Shown here in pieces: positions 23,605-37,938 of a stretch of DNA of 64,000 nt. A program made the position numbers and the translations under genes. This stretch comes from Saururus chinensis (taxonomy: Eukaryota > Streptophyta > Magnoliopsida > Piperales > Saururaceae): positions 30,576,995-30,640,994 of the forward strand of contig CP141142.1 in NCBI GenBank assembly GCA_035235625.1, written 5' to 3'. The notes under the pieces are model-generated. The model searched no databases. It saw only the letters and a list, made by a program, of their open reading frames with translations, and was not told the DNA's origin. The number at the start of each line of letters is the position of its first letter. Within the stretch, counting starts at the first letter, position 1.

Positions 23605-25944
23605 CTGGCTTGATAGTACTAAAAAAATAATGTATACCAATCCCAGGTCGGCCAGAACATACACATATAGATTATCCAACACCCCCTACATCGGCAAACA
23701 TGATTTAATGGATGCAAATGCTTACACATGCACAAAATAAAGAGGCAAGGGCGAGGATAGAAACGGACACCTCCTAGCTTTGATACTATATTAGAAACCA
23801 AGTTCCCTTAAATGCTTAAGCTGTCAAGAAACAACCCAACAATGTATATCAAGCCCATATTTGCCCAAATAGACACATATAGACACAAATTACCCAATAG
23901 TATCAAACCCATTTTTAAAACTTTAAATTAATACAACTCTCTCTCCCAAACTCAAATATGCATATTATTGGTATTATTGAGCTCCTAAATTCGAGCCCTA
24001 TCAAACAAGATGCCACATGGAAAGGTAATTTTGAACTTTTAAAGTGAGCCCCACCTTTTATGACACACTTCTTGAGTCTCTAATCAATATAAGAGTTAAC
24101 AATTAAAAAATAACAGAAATTTTAATTTAGAAACAAGTGGCTGAGAGCCAAAATCAATAGAATCACCTCATGAGGTGATTTTGGTAATTCAGGATGGAAA
24201 TGGCTTAAAATCAACTTTCGAACCAAATTTTTAATTCAGCCCACCTTCAGTACCCAACCTAAATTCTAGTAAGTCTGGCAAGAATTGGGGGGAATCGATG
24301 AAATCTTACCAAAATTTTGCACCTAAATAGCCCCTAAAAATGAAAGGAAACCAAATACAATACATCAAATGCAAATCCTATGATCACCTTGTGTACCAAA
24401 ATGGTATACTTTTTTTATTAGTCAATAAAATGACATACTTTAAAATTATAGAGACTGACAATGATAGACCACTTCAAATGAAAGCTTTCGTAATCCAAAG
24501 AGGAAATTAAAGTAAAAAGCTCTTCAAAAAAAAAAGATAAAAGTAGAATTTGAAGTCTCCTCGGACACTATCTATCAAAAGTACACTAAGACGTTTGAAT
24601 AGCAAGTCCAAGGCTTTGGTAACTGTATGACCAGTGTAAAGATCCAATCATTATAAGATCTTGGCAACAACTATTAATAAAGTTTTTTACAAGCTAAGAA
24701 ATGACTGGTCACTATAGTAAAGCTCAAAGTGATAAATTAAGATAAAAATAATACCTTTGATTCAAGGTACTCCAAAGCCTGTTCTTGAGTATATATTCCT
24801 TCTTATGCACACTCCTTATATAAAAGATGATACATAAAGTTAAGCAGGAAGATATAGTCTACTAGCTAATATTACAACAATTAAAAAGTATGAAAAATTT
24901 TAAGCACATGAAAAATATATCACATTGGATGTCCACATAACATAATTAAAACAAGAAAAATAGTGGAGATTGTTCAAGTTTGGGGAAACTAGAATATATC
25001 ACATTTGTGTGTGCCGTTCTTGAGAAGGCAAGACAATTGGATGCTGAGTGTGAGAGACGATGACAGCCAGCCTGTCATCTACGGATAAAATGTTGAGTGA
25101 GTTGCAAAGACTCAAATTAGGTCCTCGCCTTCCCACTAGCACTCCGTAGAAGGAAAGTTGTTTTTGCCCCAACCCACACGACCTGGCGATCCGTCACTGT
25201 TGGCAACACAAGTGTAACAAAAATAGTTGTGTATTTTAGCTGGGAAAGCTATAACTTGGCTATTTTGGTTAATAGAAATGGTAGAACTTGTTTAGTTTGG
25301 ATCAATGCAGAACTTGGTGAGTTCCCATGAATATGATTGATTAACTATTGGGACCGCTGGGTATTGCCGCAAACAAAAAAAAAATTAAAATATATCATAC
25401 GATAAAATATGCAAAAAATGAATCTAGTATGACAACATTGAAAATTGCACTGAGACCTTTATTACTATCAATATTAGCCATATCTTTTCCATCTTATGTC
25501 CAATCCTTCTTAGTTTTCACAGTTATTGTACCATTAATTTCAATATTGCAAAGCAACATCTCATATTTTTATGTTGATTTCATTAAAGATATATTTATTT
25601 CCCAATTTCCTACTCTTCAGTTGAATTTGATTTAATGAGTTTTAATTGGAGTCCACCCCTAGTGGGTCCCCATATAGTCCCTACGGTGTCAAATGGGGCT
25701 GCCCTTAGTTCGTAGGGAATATGAGAAGGCATCAAGTTAGTTGAGAGGGTTGAAAGTAAGGAATTGGTTGACTCGGATTGAAGGAATATGAGATGGCATC
25801 AAGTTGTTTCCCAATTTCCTACTCTTTAGTTGAATTTTATTTACTGTAGCTGTTTATCGAGTAGCGAAGACTTGCTAGAATGGACTCGAAGTCCTCGGGT
25901 ACCCAACTAACTTGCTTGAAGGTGCAGTTGGAAGACTTGGCTAG

Positions 25945-26100
25945 AATAGAAGGTGTAGTTGGAAGACTTGGCTAGAATTGACTTGGTACCCAGTTAACGT
26001 GCTCTAAGGTGCAATTGGAAGACTTGGCTAGAATTGACTTGGTACCCAGTTAATGTGCTCTAAGGTGCAGTTGGAAGACTTGGCTAGTATTGACTTGGTA
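25945..26100. repeat. 56-bp tandem repeat, about three copies
   Basis: The unit AAGGTGCAGTTGGAAGACTT...GAATTGACTTGGTACCCAGTTAA...GTGCTCT recurs at about 25950, 26006 and 26062. Copy A has about one and a half units at 20440-20510. The hAT element is inserted in the TTGGTACC part of the last unit. Confidence 0.85.
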
Positions 26101-26101
26101 C

Positions 26102-29100
26102 TAAGGCTGGTAATCGGGCCGGGCTCAGGCCCACCCAAGCCCGTTTATTTAGAGCCCAAGCCCGTTAAGCCTGATTATTCAGAGCCCATTTAAAGGCAAA
26201 CGGTCATAAACCAGTCACGGGCTTTTAACGGGCTCTAACTATATTCAACTTAAAAAAAGTTATTTTTGGCCTCATAATAAGATGTAACTTAAATATATCG
26301 TAAAATTTAATTATTATGGTTAAATATTCATTAAAAATTATTATTTTATTATTTTTTAAATAAAAAATAAATACAAAATTTTAAAACGCACTTAAAAACA
26401 ATAAAGACTGTATCAGCTGATACGTATCAATAAAATTTTGATTGTTACCAAAAGCTAATACGTATCGCCCATACTGTATCAATATGACTGATATGTATCG
26501 ATATAGTATATAAAAAAATTTATTTAAAAAAAATTTCTTAAAAAAAACACAATTCAAGCCCAACTTCTTTGAAAGTTTAAGTTTTTATTATATTAAAAAA
26601 TAATATTTTTAAAGTTACATGAAATCAATACAGGTAGGTCCATATAATTTACATAATTATTTTTTTTTACATATAGTGCTCCACAACTATGCATTTATTT
26701 AAACACATAATTATGACCCACGGTCTTATTATACTTTAAAAGAAATATTATGCCATTATATTTCTTCGTACTCACTACCATCAATACATTCTTTTATCTT
26801 TTTTTTTCGGTTAAGTATTTCGTCATAGCTAATAATTCCATCAATAGTTGCGTCTTGCTCATTTCAATAACCTATTTGACATTGGAGGAGTTGATTATTA
26901 AAATTTTTTACTATTTGACATTGATTATTTGGCGTTGATCTGTATGTAAATTCTATGTGGATGTCTTCCATAAATAGCTAGCATCTCTAGACCATTTTGG
27001 GTTGTAGAAACTATATATCTCAACCTTTTTTTTTCTCACAAAAGAATCATTTGCTGCAATTATATATTGAGCTTTACATGAAATATTCAGTTGAGAGATG
27101 GGTCTGTATAGCCCGCCTACGTTATAACGTTATAGAATTATAGAAAGTGAAAGCCACATGAGATAGCCACTAATCATTAGTTCCAAACTAGTACTCAAGT
27201 GTTAACTATATATTAAGTACAAGCTTCAACTAGACAGGAATCACATACAACTGTTATGAAATAGCTCAGTCCGTCACTTTCTTCCCATCTCCCAACATAA
27301 ACAACGTCTTTCCACATAGCAAGTTAGGACAAAAAATAACTATTCATGTTGTATGTACTTTAAATTCAAAAGGTAAGCCCTTAAACAAGTATATGTGCGT
27401 CAAAAGATTTATGACAAAGATAACGACTGAATTCGAACTGCACCAATACATTGGGAAATTTATTAGAAGAGACTAGTGCTTCAGAAGCCATATTGGGCAA
27501 CGACTAAATCCTCTCTTCCATTAGCAAGGCTTGCAGGCAGTAGGGAGGCTATTCTAAGACTTCATATACACCCATAATGCCATTCAGATAAGCTTTTTGC
27601 AGAGAGTGACAAAAAGTAATACCAAATAAGCTTTCTGACCAGATTGTAAAGGAGGTCAAGGGGTAGATATGCAAGCAAAAAGATCTGAATCAGAGGAATT
27701 TAGCATGAGAAGGCACTAATCCAATCACCACATCCAAAACTTCTAGGATTCAAATCCCAGATCATTACTTGTCTAGAAATTCTTGAAGAAAAGTGGAAGA
27801 AGAAGATATAAATGAGACATCCCAAATGGCTTTCCTGTTCTTCTCCGATTATAAAAGAGAACAGAAGCTTTTGTCATTGTTCAGTAGTACAAATTCACGT
27901 TTCAAAAGAAGAGCATAATTGCCAACGCAGGCTAAAACCCATAAAAAATGAATCATGTGAGAAAAAAACACCAGATTTAGAACAAATTTTTTTGTCCAGA
28001 CTCACATTATAGAAGAAAATCCATTGTTCTTTAAGCGCAAACAAGTGCACAAAGCGCAGAAAACAAAACAACTTCCATCTTCATCATCTTCCATGTTTTG
28101 AGCCTCAAAAACTCAATAAGAACAGAACAACCGTCCATCGATATCGTATTCACATCTCAAAAGCACTAAACATTGAGTTAAATCTAACAATGGGTCCTTA
28201 GTCATTAAATCTAGACTAAAAAATGACAAGTGAGAAAATCAAACTACAAGTGAGAAAAAATTTACCATCAAGGTTTGTCATGTTAAATATCAGCTCTAGG
28301 TGTTAGATCAGGAGCAAATACCGATGAAAGAACCTCCATCTCCTCCAATGCTAAGGCTTCAAACATTTAAGAAATGACATTAGTTTAATAAAACACATAT
28401 ATCAATAATATTATTAAAACTTTTAACAACTTGATATATTAACCTTCATATTCACTTTTCAACCAATCTTGGGCATATATCAAAGCTTCCACAGTCTTTG
28501 GTGTCAAGGAACTTCGATATTGATCAATTACTCTACCTCCTGTGCTAAATGCAGATTCAGAAGCTACCGTTGAAATTAGAATTGTTAATATATCTCTAGC
28601 CAGTTGCCCAAAAATTGGATACTTATGAAAATTTACTTTCCACCAAGCCAAAACATCAAAATCACCAAACACTTGATTACACGGGAGGATAGGCTCTTCT
28701 AAGTATAATTTCAAATCATTCTTCATGGGTAGATTTGATGAGGTTTCTTGAAGGAATTTTTTGAGTCTTTCTACCCTACTATTCCATAAAAAATTTAATG
28801 AATCTATATCATCACCTCCAGGGGTTTCGTGCCTAGCACTACTACTGCTGCCTTCTCCAAAACAAGAATTTAGTGAACCAAAGCTAGCACTAGATCTAGA
28901 GACATAATCATTAGAAAGTAACACCAAAGAACTTTTAACTTCTTCAATCTTTGATTTACCCAAAACTTCACCATAAATTTTTGAAAAATAACAATGAAGT
29001 GGTTTCATCTTCATGCAGGGATCAAAAACTACAGCCATTGCCAATATCATGCATGAGTTTTTCCAATATTTATCAAATTTCTTCAACATTTTCACAGCCA

Positions 29101-32100
29101 TAAATGATACGAAAGTGTTCTCAATTCTACACCAATGATCTAATTTTAACTTCCAACTCACATATCACACTAAAACAAACATTTGATGTAGTATACTTTG
29201 TGCTTGAGAAAAGCTTTGTCATGTCATAAAACATCTTCAAACCCTCATTTACAACTCTAACATTTTCCCATTCTTCATTTTCCCCTTCCTTATGCAATTT
29301 TGAAAAATGACTCCAAACCTTAGATGTCAATTTTCGTTTTCCCTTGCGGTTGTTAGTATTAACTTGAATGCCAACACTCTTATCGTCATCATATTCTTCA
29401 ACATCCATTGAGTAACTATCAATATTTTGTGACATATTTATATATTCTGCAATATATAAAAAAATAACTAGATGTCAACAAGTCAATAAATGCACAATCA
29501 ACTGTCATAAATATAAAAACATGTTCCAGTCACAATTATCATAATGGTTTTTTGCATGACGCATAAGATTATTTTTTCCTACCACCAATCAAGATCAACA
29601 TATACAATTACTGGGGTACAGCTGATTATACCAACTAACTCTCAAGGAAGGTTTTATTAGAAAAAAAAATTTAGAGCAATGAAAGGTTATGTCTTTCCGT
29701 ACATGTCAAATGCAAGAGAATTGAGCTTATGATACTTACATATGAGAAGGCGCAGAACTTTGCAAGTTCAAGAGTTGGTAGAGGTAAAGGCATCAATTTG
29801 CCCAGCATTTCTGCATCATTAAGCATAATGGAATTATAACAATGTGAATAAAAAAAATCAAAGGATACAGATCATGTACAACAGTTCTAATATACCACCA
29901 CCTTTAAGATAATAAGAAATTTCACCCTACATTCAATCCAATTTAAACATGTTATCTTCTTCCTATCTTATCTTATATTCATATCAATTCGTTTCAGAGT
30001 AATATATTCTTCATAATTTTTAGTAGTAACAAAAACATGTAAACAGCTTGACTAAAAAAAACACACAAAGTACCAGCTTTGATAAGAACATATAATCATC
30101 CACTACTGCAAATATATAACATAACATCTACAAAGCCATCTCAAGAACAAAGAGCACATATCACCCCAGATAGCACCAAAGGCCAAGGTTAAAGGAAGTA
30201 CAAAATAAATCTCTTTATAGAAGAACGACAATATACTTCTCTCCATGAAATGATGCAGAAGATGCAACTTTTTATCATCTAGAAAAAGAAAAAGTGGCAG
30301 CACACTTCTTTTGCAGTAATATTCACTGCCAATGGAAACCAAACAAAAAAATAAATCTTTTCAAATAGAATTCTTATACCAAAATATGCACTCTCTCCTC
30401 CAAAGATAATATTGTATCCAAAAAGTGAGACTAGTTTTCGAGGAAGTTAAATTTAAAGGAAGGACTAGTTCTTAGTTAAAACCAACAATTTCTTGAGGAT
30501 ACCATAAAACATTATACTAACCATAGCCTGCATGCTTGTTCAATACCATGTCTAAGTAGCATTTGGATAATCCCATATTCAATCAAGAGCCACAAAATCA
30601 AGTTTACATAAAATGTTTAATATTAGCAAATCCTTCATCAAGTGGCTTAACTCTCATTATATAATATTATCTGTTGCTATTTTATATTTTTCACAAGCTA
30701 ATTATACATGCAGAGTCAATTTAAACAATAACCAATAAGGATGCAATTCAAAATTTCATGCCATAATTGTGTTGAATTAAGGCATGAAATTTATCTTTTA
30801 TATTTTATATTGAGTATTTTGCAAGTTTCAAAAAATTATTGTGTTGAATTAATTGGCCTACTAAAACTTGCAAAACCAGAGGTAGCATCCAAATCCAATA
30901 CGTGTGCAACGGCCAAAAGAACAGACAAAACAACCGCACCCAATTAGCTTTTAATGCGCTTGCAATTGGGGTGTAGGCAAAATTGCTAAAGAACTAAGGA
31001 ACTGTTACTCAGTGTACTCGGACAGACATAACATTTCACAGAAGGAGGTAAGATTATGTAAACAACCACCTCAAAAATTATCAAGCATGGACAGTTATTG
31101 AACAGTGAAGCATGGATGGTTATTGATCAGTGAAGTAATTGTAGCAAAAGATATGATTGGTAGAGGAATGATGGATACCTGAAGATGCTAGGCTGGCTCC
31201 AAACTTCGCCCATCCACAAATCCCAAGGTGTTGGGTCTCTCTTCAACTTTGAGGCCTTCAAATGGCCCAAAATTTGTTTCCAAGATTGCCCTAAGGCCCT
31301 TAGGCTCTTAAGCATTGAAGGGGAAAAGTTTGCAAATCAAAATCAATGAGATAAAATACGAGTTTCATTTAAAACCTACCTACTATTTGTTGATCCACCA
31401 TACAACACAGCTAAAACTAAAGGGTAATATCAAAATTTGTGAACAAATACAATGTCAAACGACATTGATAACAAAATAAACAAATTAAGAAGGGGCAAAT
31501 ATTGACGAAGTCACATGAGAAACTGTCAACGAAAAAAGGCCAAACGAGCAAAAAATGTGACCGAAACAGGGCTTGCATAGCACAAAGCAGACAAAATACT
31601 AAACAAACAGAAAGATCTAACCTTTAGAAAAAATACAGCTCCATAACAAGCATCAAAACCGGGCTGAAGAACAGAAAATAGGAAAGAGCAGATCAAATCT
31701 CACCAAAAGACCCAAAAAGAAAAGCACAGATCCAATCTCACCAAAAAACCCAAAAAGAAAGCACGGATCAAATGAAACATAGACCCAGGCCAACCGGTTA
31801 CAATGGAACAGAATAAAAAGCATAAGAAAAACCAAAAGTACAGAGAAGAGATACGTAAAGGAAGTACACAGAGAGAGAGAGATCACCCTTAAGCAATCAA
31901 CTCCGGACCAAGCTGCAGTGATATGATCCAGTCACCGCAGAGTTGAAGCCAGTTATCGAAGAGCTCCTGAATGCACTCGGGCGACGGCGAAGCACTTGGG
32001 CGACGGTGAAGAACTCGGGCGATTGGGCGAAAGAGTGCCCAGATTCAAAAACCTAACGGGACTTATCGGGCTCCCGTGACAGAGCCCGAGCCCGATTGAC

Positions 32101-32193
32101 TTTACTACAACCCGATAACAACCCGTCTATTAATACTCAAACGGGCTCGGGCGGGGCTCGTCCAACGGGCTCAAGGCTCGATTACCACCCCTA
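26102..32193 (-). mobile_element. hAT transposon, 6,092 bp, with 8-bp target duplication
   Basis: The left end TAAGGCTGGTAATCGGGCC and the right end (read inward on the minus strand) TAGGGGTGGTAATCGAGCC match at 16 of 19 positions. They are followed by the GGGCTCGGGC-type subterminal repeats common in plant hAT elements. The flanking 8-bp duplications are CTTGGTAC (26094-26101) and CTTAGTAC (32194-32201), 7 of 8 identical. Removing the element restores the 56-bp tandem unit. A defective transposase remnant lies on the minus strand at 28439-29435. The remaining interior (26.2-28.4 kb and 29.5-31.9 kb) shows no other recognised gene. The element is non-autonomous as it stands. Confidence 0.93.
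28439..29435 (-). pseudogene. hAT (RICESLEEPER-like) transposase remnant
   Basis: The first frame (29435-29127) begins MSQNIDSYSMD and has the first strand of a BED zinc finger (KRKLTSKVWSHFSKL). It then jumps to the mid-protein segment EEWENVRVVNEGL, FYDMTKLFSSTKYTTSN. A one-base shift near 29140-29160 leads into the second frame (29161-28439) with MLKKFDKYW, VFDPCMKM and the C-terminal hAT dimerisation domain: DVLAWWKVNFHKYPIFGQLA, ARDILTI, STVASESAFSTGGRVID, SSLTPKTVEALIYAQDWL. The zinc-binding residues of the BED finger and most of the catalytic region are absent, giving about 340 codons against about 650-750 in full proteins. It could bind partners at most. Confidence 0.92.
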
Positions 32194-33865
32194 CTTAGTA
32201 CCCAGTTAATGTGCTCTAAGGTGCACTTGGACATCTGACAGTCACTACATAAACGACAATCCAAATTTGTTTGTTAAGGGGATTTAGTTGTGATAGATTT
32301 TATTTACACGCGTTTAGTGGAAAAAAATTCCCCAATCTATGTATTGTTTTAAGATTATTGTAAATTTACATGAAATATTGATAAAATATTAAAAGATATT
32401 TTTAAAATATAAATAAAATTATAAAAATTTTATATTTGTAACTTTTATTAGGTTAGGTTAGGTTAGGTCGAGTTTGGATCACTGAAACCGAACCTGACCT
32501 GACTAGTTATTCACTTCAATTGATAGATGAGGCTATTGGGTTGGCTGGGAAAGAGTCGATGATGGGGGTAAAATAATTGTGTCAGACACCCCTAGAATAG
32601 ACATTGAGCGGAGAGTGAAGGAGTGGATAGAAAAAGGGAGATTGAGGGACAAATTGTTGGCAAAAGAGGGGAGGGTGAGATTGAGCTTGGGTTGGGTTGG
32701 CGGTGGCCAACAGAGGGAGATTGGGAGGGTGAGGGGGGTTGCTAATGGATGCAGATTGAGTCTATGGCGAGAGAGGTAGACAATGGGAACCCTTAGAGAT
32801 TTGATGCTGGCGATTGAGAGGGGTAGCTTCATTGGAGCAACCTACTTGGCTATAGAATTGGGAGTTCCTATCGTAATGCGTAACTACTTAACAAGGGGAT
32901 TCATTATAAATACTAGCTTGCCTAGTCGAGAATATGCCAGCCCCTTGTGAATTCTTCAAGCTCTAGCGAAGGAAATTATTAGTTCGATTTTTCTTCATCC
33001 ATTTATATGGTTAAAATAATAGATCGTTTTGACATGTGTGAGCTCAATCTCACATAAACAAGATTGAAAAAATTAATTTATATTTTTTCATAACTCTTTT
33101 TTATATTTTTATATATTGAATAATATCATATGTGATTTAAATAATATATATTAAATATAATATATTATTAATTACAACGTTTGTTAGTAACTATCGCAAC
33201 TAATTAATATATGATATTTGTTATGTTTACTAATAAACATCGCAAATAGTCTTCTATTAATCGTTGAATTACTATGTTATAAAATAAATGTCACAAATGA
33301 TAATATTTATTTTTATTTAATATATTTTATTTAATTTAAATAATATATTATTTAATATATAAATACATAATATATTTAAATAATATATTATTTAATATAT
33401 AAATAAATAATATATAATTACGTAAAAATATAAATTAATTTGTTTAGTAATGTTTGTGTGAGCCCGGGCTTTGAGAACCATCCGATTGAGATCTGATGGT
33501 GCAAGGGGGCATGCAACATGCTTGCCCCCTAACTTATGTGTGTCGTCAGATCAAAATCGAATTGCTCACATAGCCTAGGCTTACGCTAACACGCAAAAGC
33601 CTATTCTCATGCAAACAGGACCATAGAAATTAATTTTTTTGAAATATGATAGCCCACGGAGCTGAGGCTAGGGGTGTTCACAGACATAAATGGACACGAA
33701 CAAAGGGTTGTCTGTATCTGTTTGCCATTTGCATACCCCTTATCCTTGTCCGTTAGTATCCGCCCTAGTCCATATTATACTTTATCTAAGTCCATCCACT
33801 ATGGATATGGATTAACACAGACAAATATTTCAATATTTAAATGTTAATTCAATTCAAATTGTCTA

Positions 33866-34130
33866 ATAGTTATGTTGCATGTTAAAACTGCCGTAACATG
33901 CTACATAGGTACTTAGATTTGTGTTTTTAAGTTGTTCAGTACCTATGTAGCATGTTAGGACTGTCCTAACATGACACATAGGTTCTTATCTATGTTTTAA
34001 GCTGTATAGTACCTATTTATCATGTTGGTATTGTTATAACATGCTACATAAATACTTGATTCATGTTTTTAAGTTGTCAAGTACCTATGTAGCATGTTAG
34101 AATTATCCTAACATGCTACACAAGTACTAA
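33866..34130. repeat. Tandem palindromes, copy B
   Basis: Counterpart of 21957-22210 with the same four-unit layout. The best-conserved unit again reads GTACCTATGTAGCATGTTAG plus its inverted half. Arms have mostly kept complementarity although both copies carry substitutions. Confidence 0.85.
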
Positions 34131-35106
34131 ATTATATTTTTTCAGTATAGTATTTAGTAATATACTAATATTTATGGAAGTGTTGAGTAAGGGTGGTGAA
34201 CGCGGACTTCTACAAACACAGATAAGGGTATGTTCGTTTCCATAGCTCCCCATTACGGCAGACAAAAAATTTGGCCCTCGTCCAAGTTCGTCTCTGCCCC
34301 GAACACAAAAAATAGATACGGACACGAACAAACATCTAGACTACGGACACCCATGAGCACCCCTGGCCCGGGCATGAGCCTAGTCTCACACAAACGGAAC
34401 TAACAAAAATAAATTTTTTTTTAAGATATGATTGCATAAGGGGAATGCAACCTACTTGCCCCCGAGTTATCTGCGTCAGCTTAAAATTAAACATCCCACA
34501 GAGTCGGGACTCACACTGGCGTGTGTATGTTCAATCTCACAAAATGGGAGTGAAAAAATAATTTCATTTTCTTTAAATCCGATAGCCCACAAAGTCAGGG
34601 TGTGACTTGAGTCTCACACAAACGGGACTAAAGAAATTAATTTAATTTTTTTGAGATTCGACACGGAAAGGAGCATGCAACCTACCTACCCCCCTCAGTT
34701 ATGCATGTTGTCGAATCAAAATTTGATAGCTTACAGAGTATGTCAAGCTGATGAACATTAACTTCGTCTCACATAAATGGGACTAAAAAAATGAATTTAA
34801 TTTTTTTGTAATTATATATCATATGTTTATATATTGAATAATATATGATGTAATTTAAATAATATATATTAAATATAAATTAATATTTAACACATCATAA
34901 AAAATTAATATAAAATTTTATTATTTATTTATTTATTTAAAATTACACTATTAGCGACATATAATTGCAAATGTCAACATTTGGTAGCAAATGTCCTAAA
35001 TAATGTATTAGTAAATATGTACACTATTTAATTCTATTACTTATTTATTTGTTTAATAATAAAGGTCGACTTCGGAAATTTAAAAATTTCTCGAACATCA
35101 CATACA

Positions 35107-35412
35107 CTGATTAGGAAGATAATCTAAGGCATTTGCCACATTAATGGCCACATCTAATCTTTTACTAAAGCCCAAATATTTAGGTAAATCATTTGTAGTC
35201 ATTTGTTGGTGCAACCACTACTCTATACTTCCATTAGACATAAGTGCAAATACTAAAGCTTTAAAATCTCTACCTTTGAAATATGAACTTGAGCATGAAG
35301 TTAAAATCTTAACAAGATTCATGTGACCAATATTTTGTAAAGCTCCACATTCATCCATAAAAGTTCTCACGACATGATCTTGATCAAGATTAAGTACCTC
35401 AATGGCAGCCAT
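35107..35412 (-). pseudogene. EFR/Xa21-type LRR receptor kinase fragment, copy B
   Basis: Same fragment as at 23302-23604: AAIEVLNLDQ, FMDECGALQNIGHMNLVKIL, DFKALVFALMSNGSIE. Here a TAG stop replaces the Val before WLHQQ (near 35219), and the frame after YLPN continues to QC instead of stopping. The missing ATP-binding Lys (Glu instead) is shared with copy A, so that change came before the duplication. Confidence 0.85.
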
Positions 35413-36790
35413 GGCTTGATAGTCCTACAAAAATAATGTATATCAATCCCAAGTCGGCCGGAACAAACACATAGATTATCCAACACCCTTGCTCAACAAG
35501 CATGATTTAACGATGCAAATGCTTACACATGCACAAAATAAAGAGGCAAGGGTGAGGATAGAAACGGGCACCTCCTAGCTTTGATACTATGTTAGAAACC
35601 AAGTTCCCTTAAATACTTAAGCTGTCAAGGAATAACCCAACAATGTATATCAAGCCCAGAATTGCCCAAACAGACAGATACAGACACAAATTATCCAATA
35701 GCGTCAAACCCATTTTTAAAACTTTAAATTAATATTACTCTCTCTCCCAATCACAAATATGCATATTATTGGTATTGTTGTGCCCCTAAATTCAAGCTCT
35801 ATCAAACAAGATGCCACATGGGGAGGTAATTTTGAACTTTTAAAGTAAGCCCCACCTTTTATGACACTTCTTGAGTCTTTAGTCAATATAAGAGTCAACA
35901 ATTAAAAAATAATAAAATTTTTAATTCTAAAACAAGTGGCTGAGAGCCAAAATCGATAAAATCACCTTTTGAGGAGATTTTGGTAATTCCGGATGGAAAT
36001 GGCTTGGAATAAACTTTCGAGCCGAATTTTTAATTCGGCCCACCTTCAGCGCCCAACCAAAATTCTAGTAATTCTAATAAGAATTGGGGGGAATTGATGA
36101 AATCTTACCAAAATTTCACACCCAAATAGCCCCTAAAAATGAAAGGAAACCAAAAACAATACATCAAATGCAAATCCTATGATCACCTTGTGTACCAAAA
36201 TGGTATACTTTTTTTTATTAGTCAATAAAATGGCATACTTTAAAATTATAAAGACCGACAATGGTAGACCACTTCAAATGCAAGCTTTCATAATCCATAG
36301 AGGAAATTAAAGTAAAAAGCTCTTAAAAAAAAGATAAAAGTAGAATTTGAAGTCTCCTCGGACACTATCTATCAAAAGTATACTAAGAGGTTTGAATAGC
36401 AAGTCCAAGGCTTTGGTAACTGTATGACCAGTGTAAAGATCCAATCATTATAAGATCTTGGCAACAACTATTAATAAAGTATTTTACAAGCTAAGAAATG
36501 ACTTGTTACTACAGTAAAGCTCAAAGTGATAAATTAAGATAAAAAGAACACCTTTGATTCAAGGTACTCCAAAGCCTGCTCTTGAGTATATATTCCTTCT
36601 GATGCACACTCTTATATAAAAGTTGATACATAAAGTTAAGCAGGAAGATACAGTCTACTAGCTAATATTACAACAATTAAAAAGTATGAAAAATTTTAAG
36701 CACATAAAAAATATATCACATTGGATGTCCACATAACATAATTAAGACAAGAAAAATAATGGAGATTGTTCAAGTTTGCGGAAACTAGAA

Positions 36791-37938
36791 TCCTTCAATA
36801 GAACGACATGCAATATAATGGAGATTCTTCAAGTTTGCGGGAACTATGATCCTTCCATATTACAAGTTTCTCAATTAAACTTAAAGGCATAGCAACAATT
36901 ATACAAATTTTGCAGGTATCTCCAACAAGCAGCTCATGAAAGCATATGCTGGAGCTGGTGATCGACATTAAATGCCTTCTAAGAGAAGGGACATTCAAGA
37001 AGGTCAGTAAACTTTGTAATCCACAAAAATAAATTCCTATATCAGATTTCTCACAGCTTGTATATGAACGAGCTTATCCATGATTGTCGGATTTCAATTT
37101 TTAAAACAAAATTTGGTTATAATAAATGACAATAATTATGACAAACACAACAATAACACATTATGCAATGATCAGTTTCTAACAATGATAATTATAATCA
37201 TGATGACAAGAATGGTAACAATATTAGTAGCAAAAAAATCCCAATTAACTGGGGTGTCTTAGATGTGGACATCCAACTCGTAAATTTCAAAACCATTTTT
37301 CGTTATCAACCAATTACATATACATAAAAGCAATTACGCAATGATACATACACAAAAAAGAATCACTTTTCAGTTGGTCTTTTAAGAAGAATGACACTCT
37401 CTTATAACAGTTTACTCTATATATAAATCTTCAAATAATACGAAGTGTCCACAATTCTACAACTTTCTTTAGTAATTGATCTTCCGCTATTGATATTGCC
37501 TAAATCTTGAAATCTCCTCCAATTCGAAACAGTCCAAGCCCATAACCCCTATTCAAAGATATTCGTGTTTTGTCAAATATTTCACCTTTCTATTTCCAAA
37601 AGTTATACATAAGTTGACATTTAAAGGTGAAACTTATTCCTGTTATCACCGCATGTCTACTTCCACAATTTGTCTATATATTCTCATGCAACAAATTAGT
37701 TCAAACTTTCTACATTAATTGCTCCGACCCAATTGTATTAAAATGTTGTGTGTTATCATATTGGTAAGACGACTAGTTTGTATACATGGTTAGTCCTCTC
37801 CCTCTCAACTTAGCTTTTATATCAATTGGCTAACTTCAGGGTATCAGAAGGTTCTCTTCAAGTCTTACAGGAGCAGTAAAAAATTGAAACAAGTTACATC
37901 AACAAATAAGATCTCTGATATTCTTTAAATTGCATTTA
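36791..37938. other. Unassigned stretch with one exon-like segment
   Basis: At 36917-37003 a TTTTGCAG acceptor precedes a segment ending AAGAAG|GTCAGTA, with a frame reading HMLELVIDIKCLL and REGTFKK after one stop. It looks like a spliced exon, but I do not recognise the protein. Nothing else stands out. Confidence 0.35.

Larger units (their letters stand above)
25250..36790. repeat. About 5.3-kb duplicated unit, copy B, interrupted by a hAT element
   Basis: Homologous to 19725-24992. The left part is 25250-26101 and the right part 32194-36790. Compared with copy A it lacks the (AT)n tract, has a local rearrangement near 25780-25840 and has an extra 56-bp tandem array at 25945-26100 into which the hAT element jumped. 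The short 24993-25249 spacer resembles 20300-20410, with CCGTTCTTG..AAGGC..AGACAA and GAGAGACGA. Confidence 0.85.

Noticed and set aside
36795-36998. Minus-strand frame as a gene
   Set aside because: Lies antisense to an exon-like plus segment and has no recognised motif.
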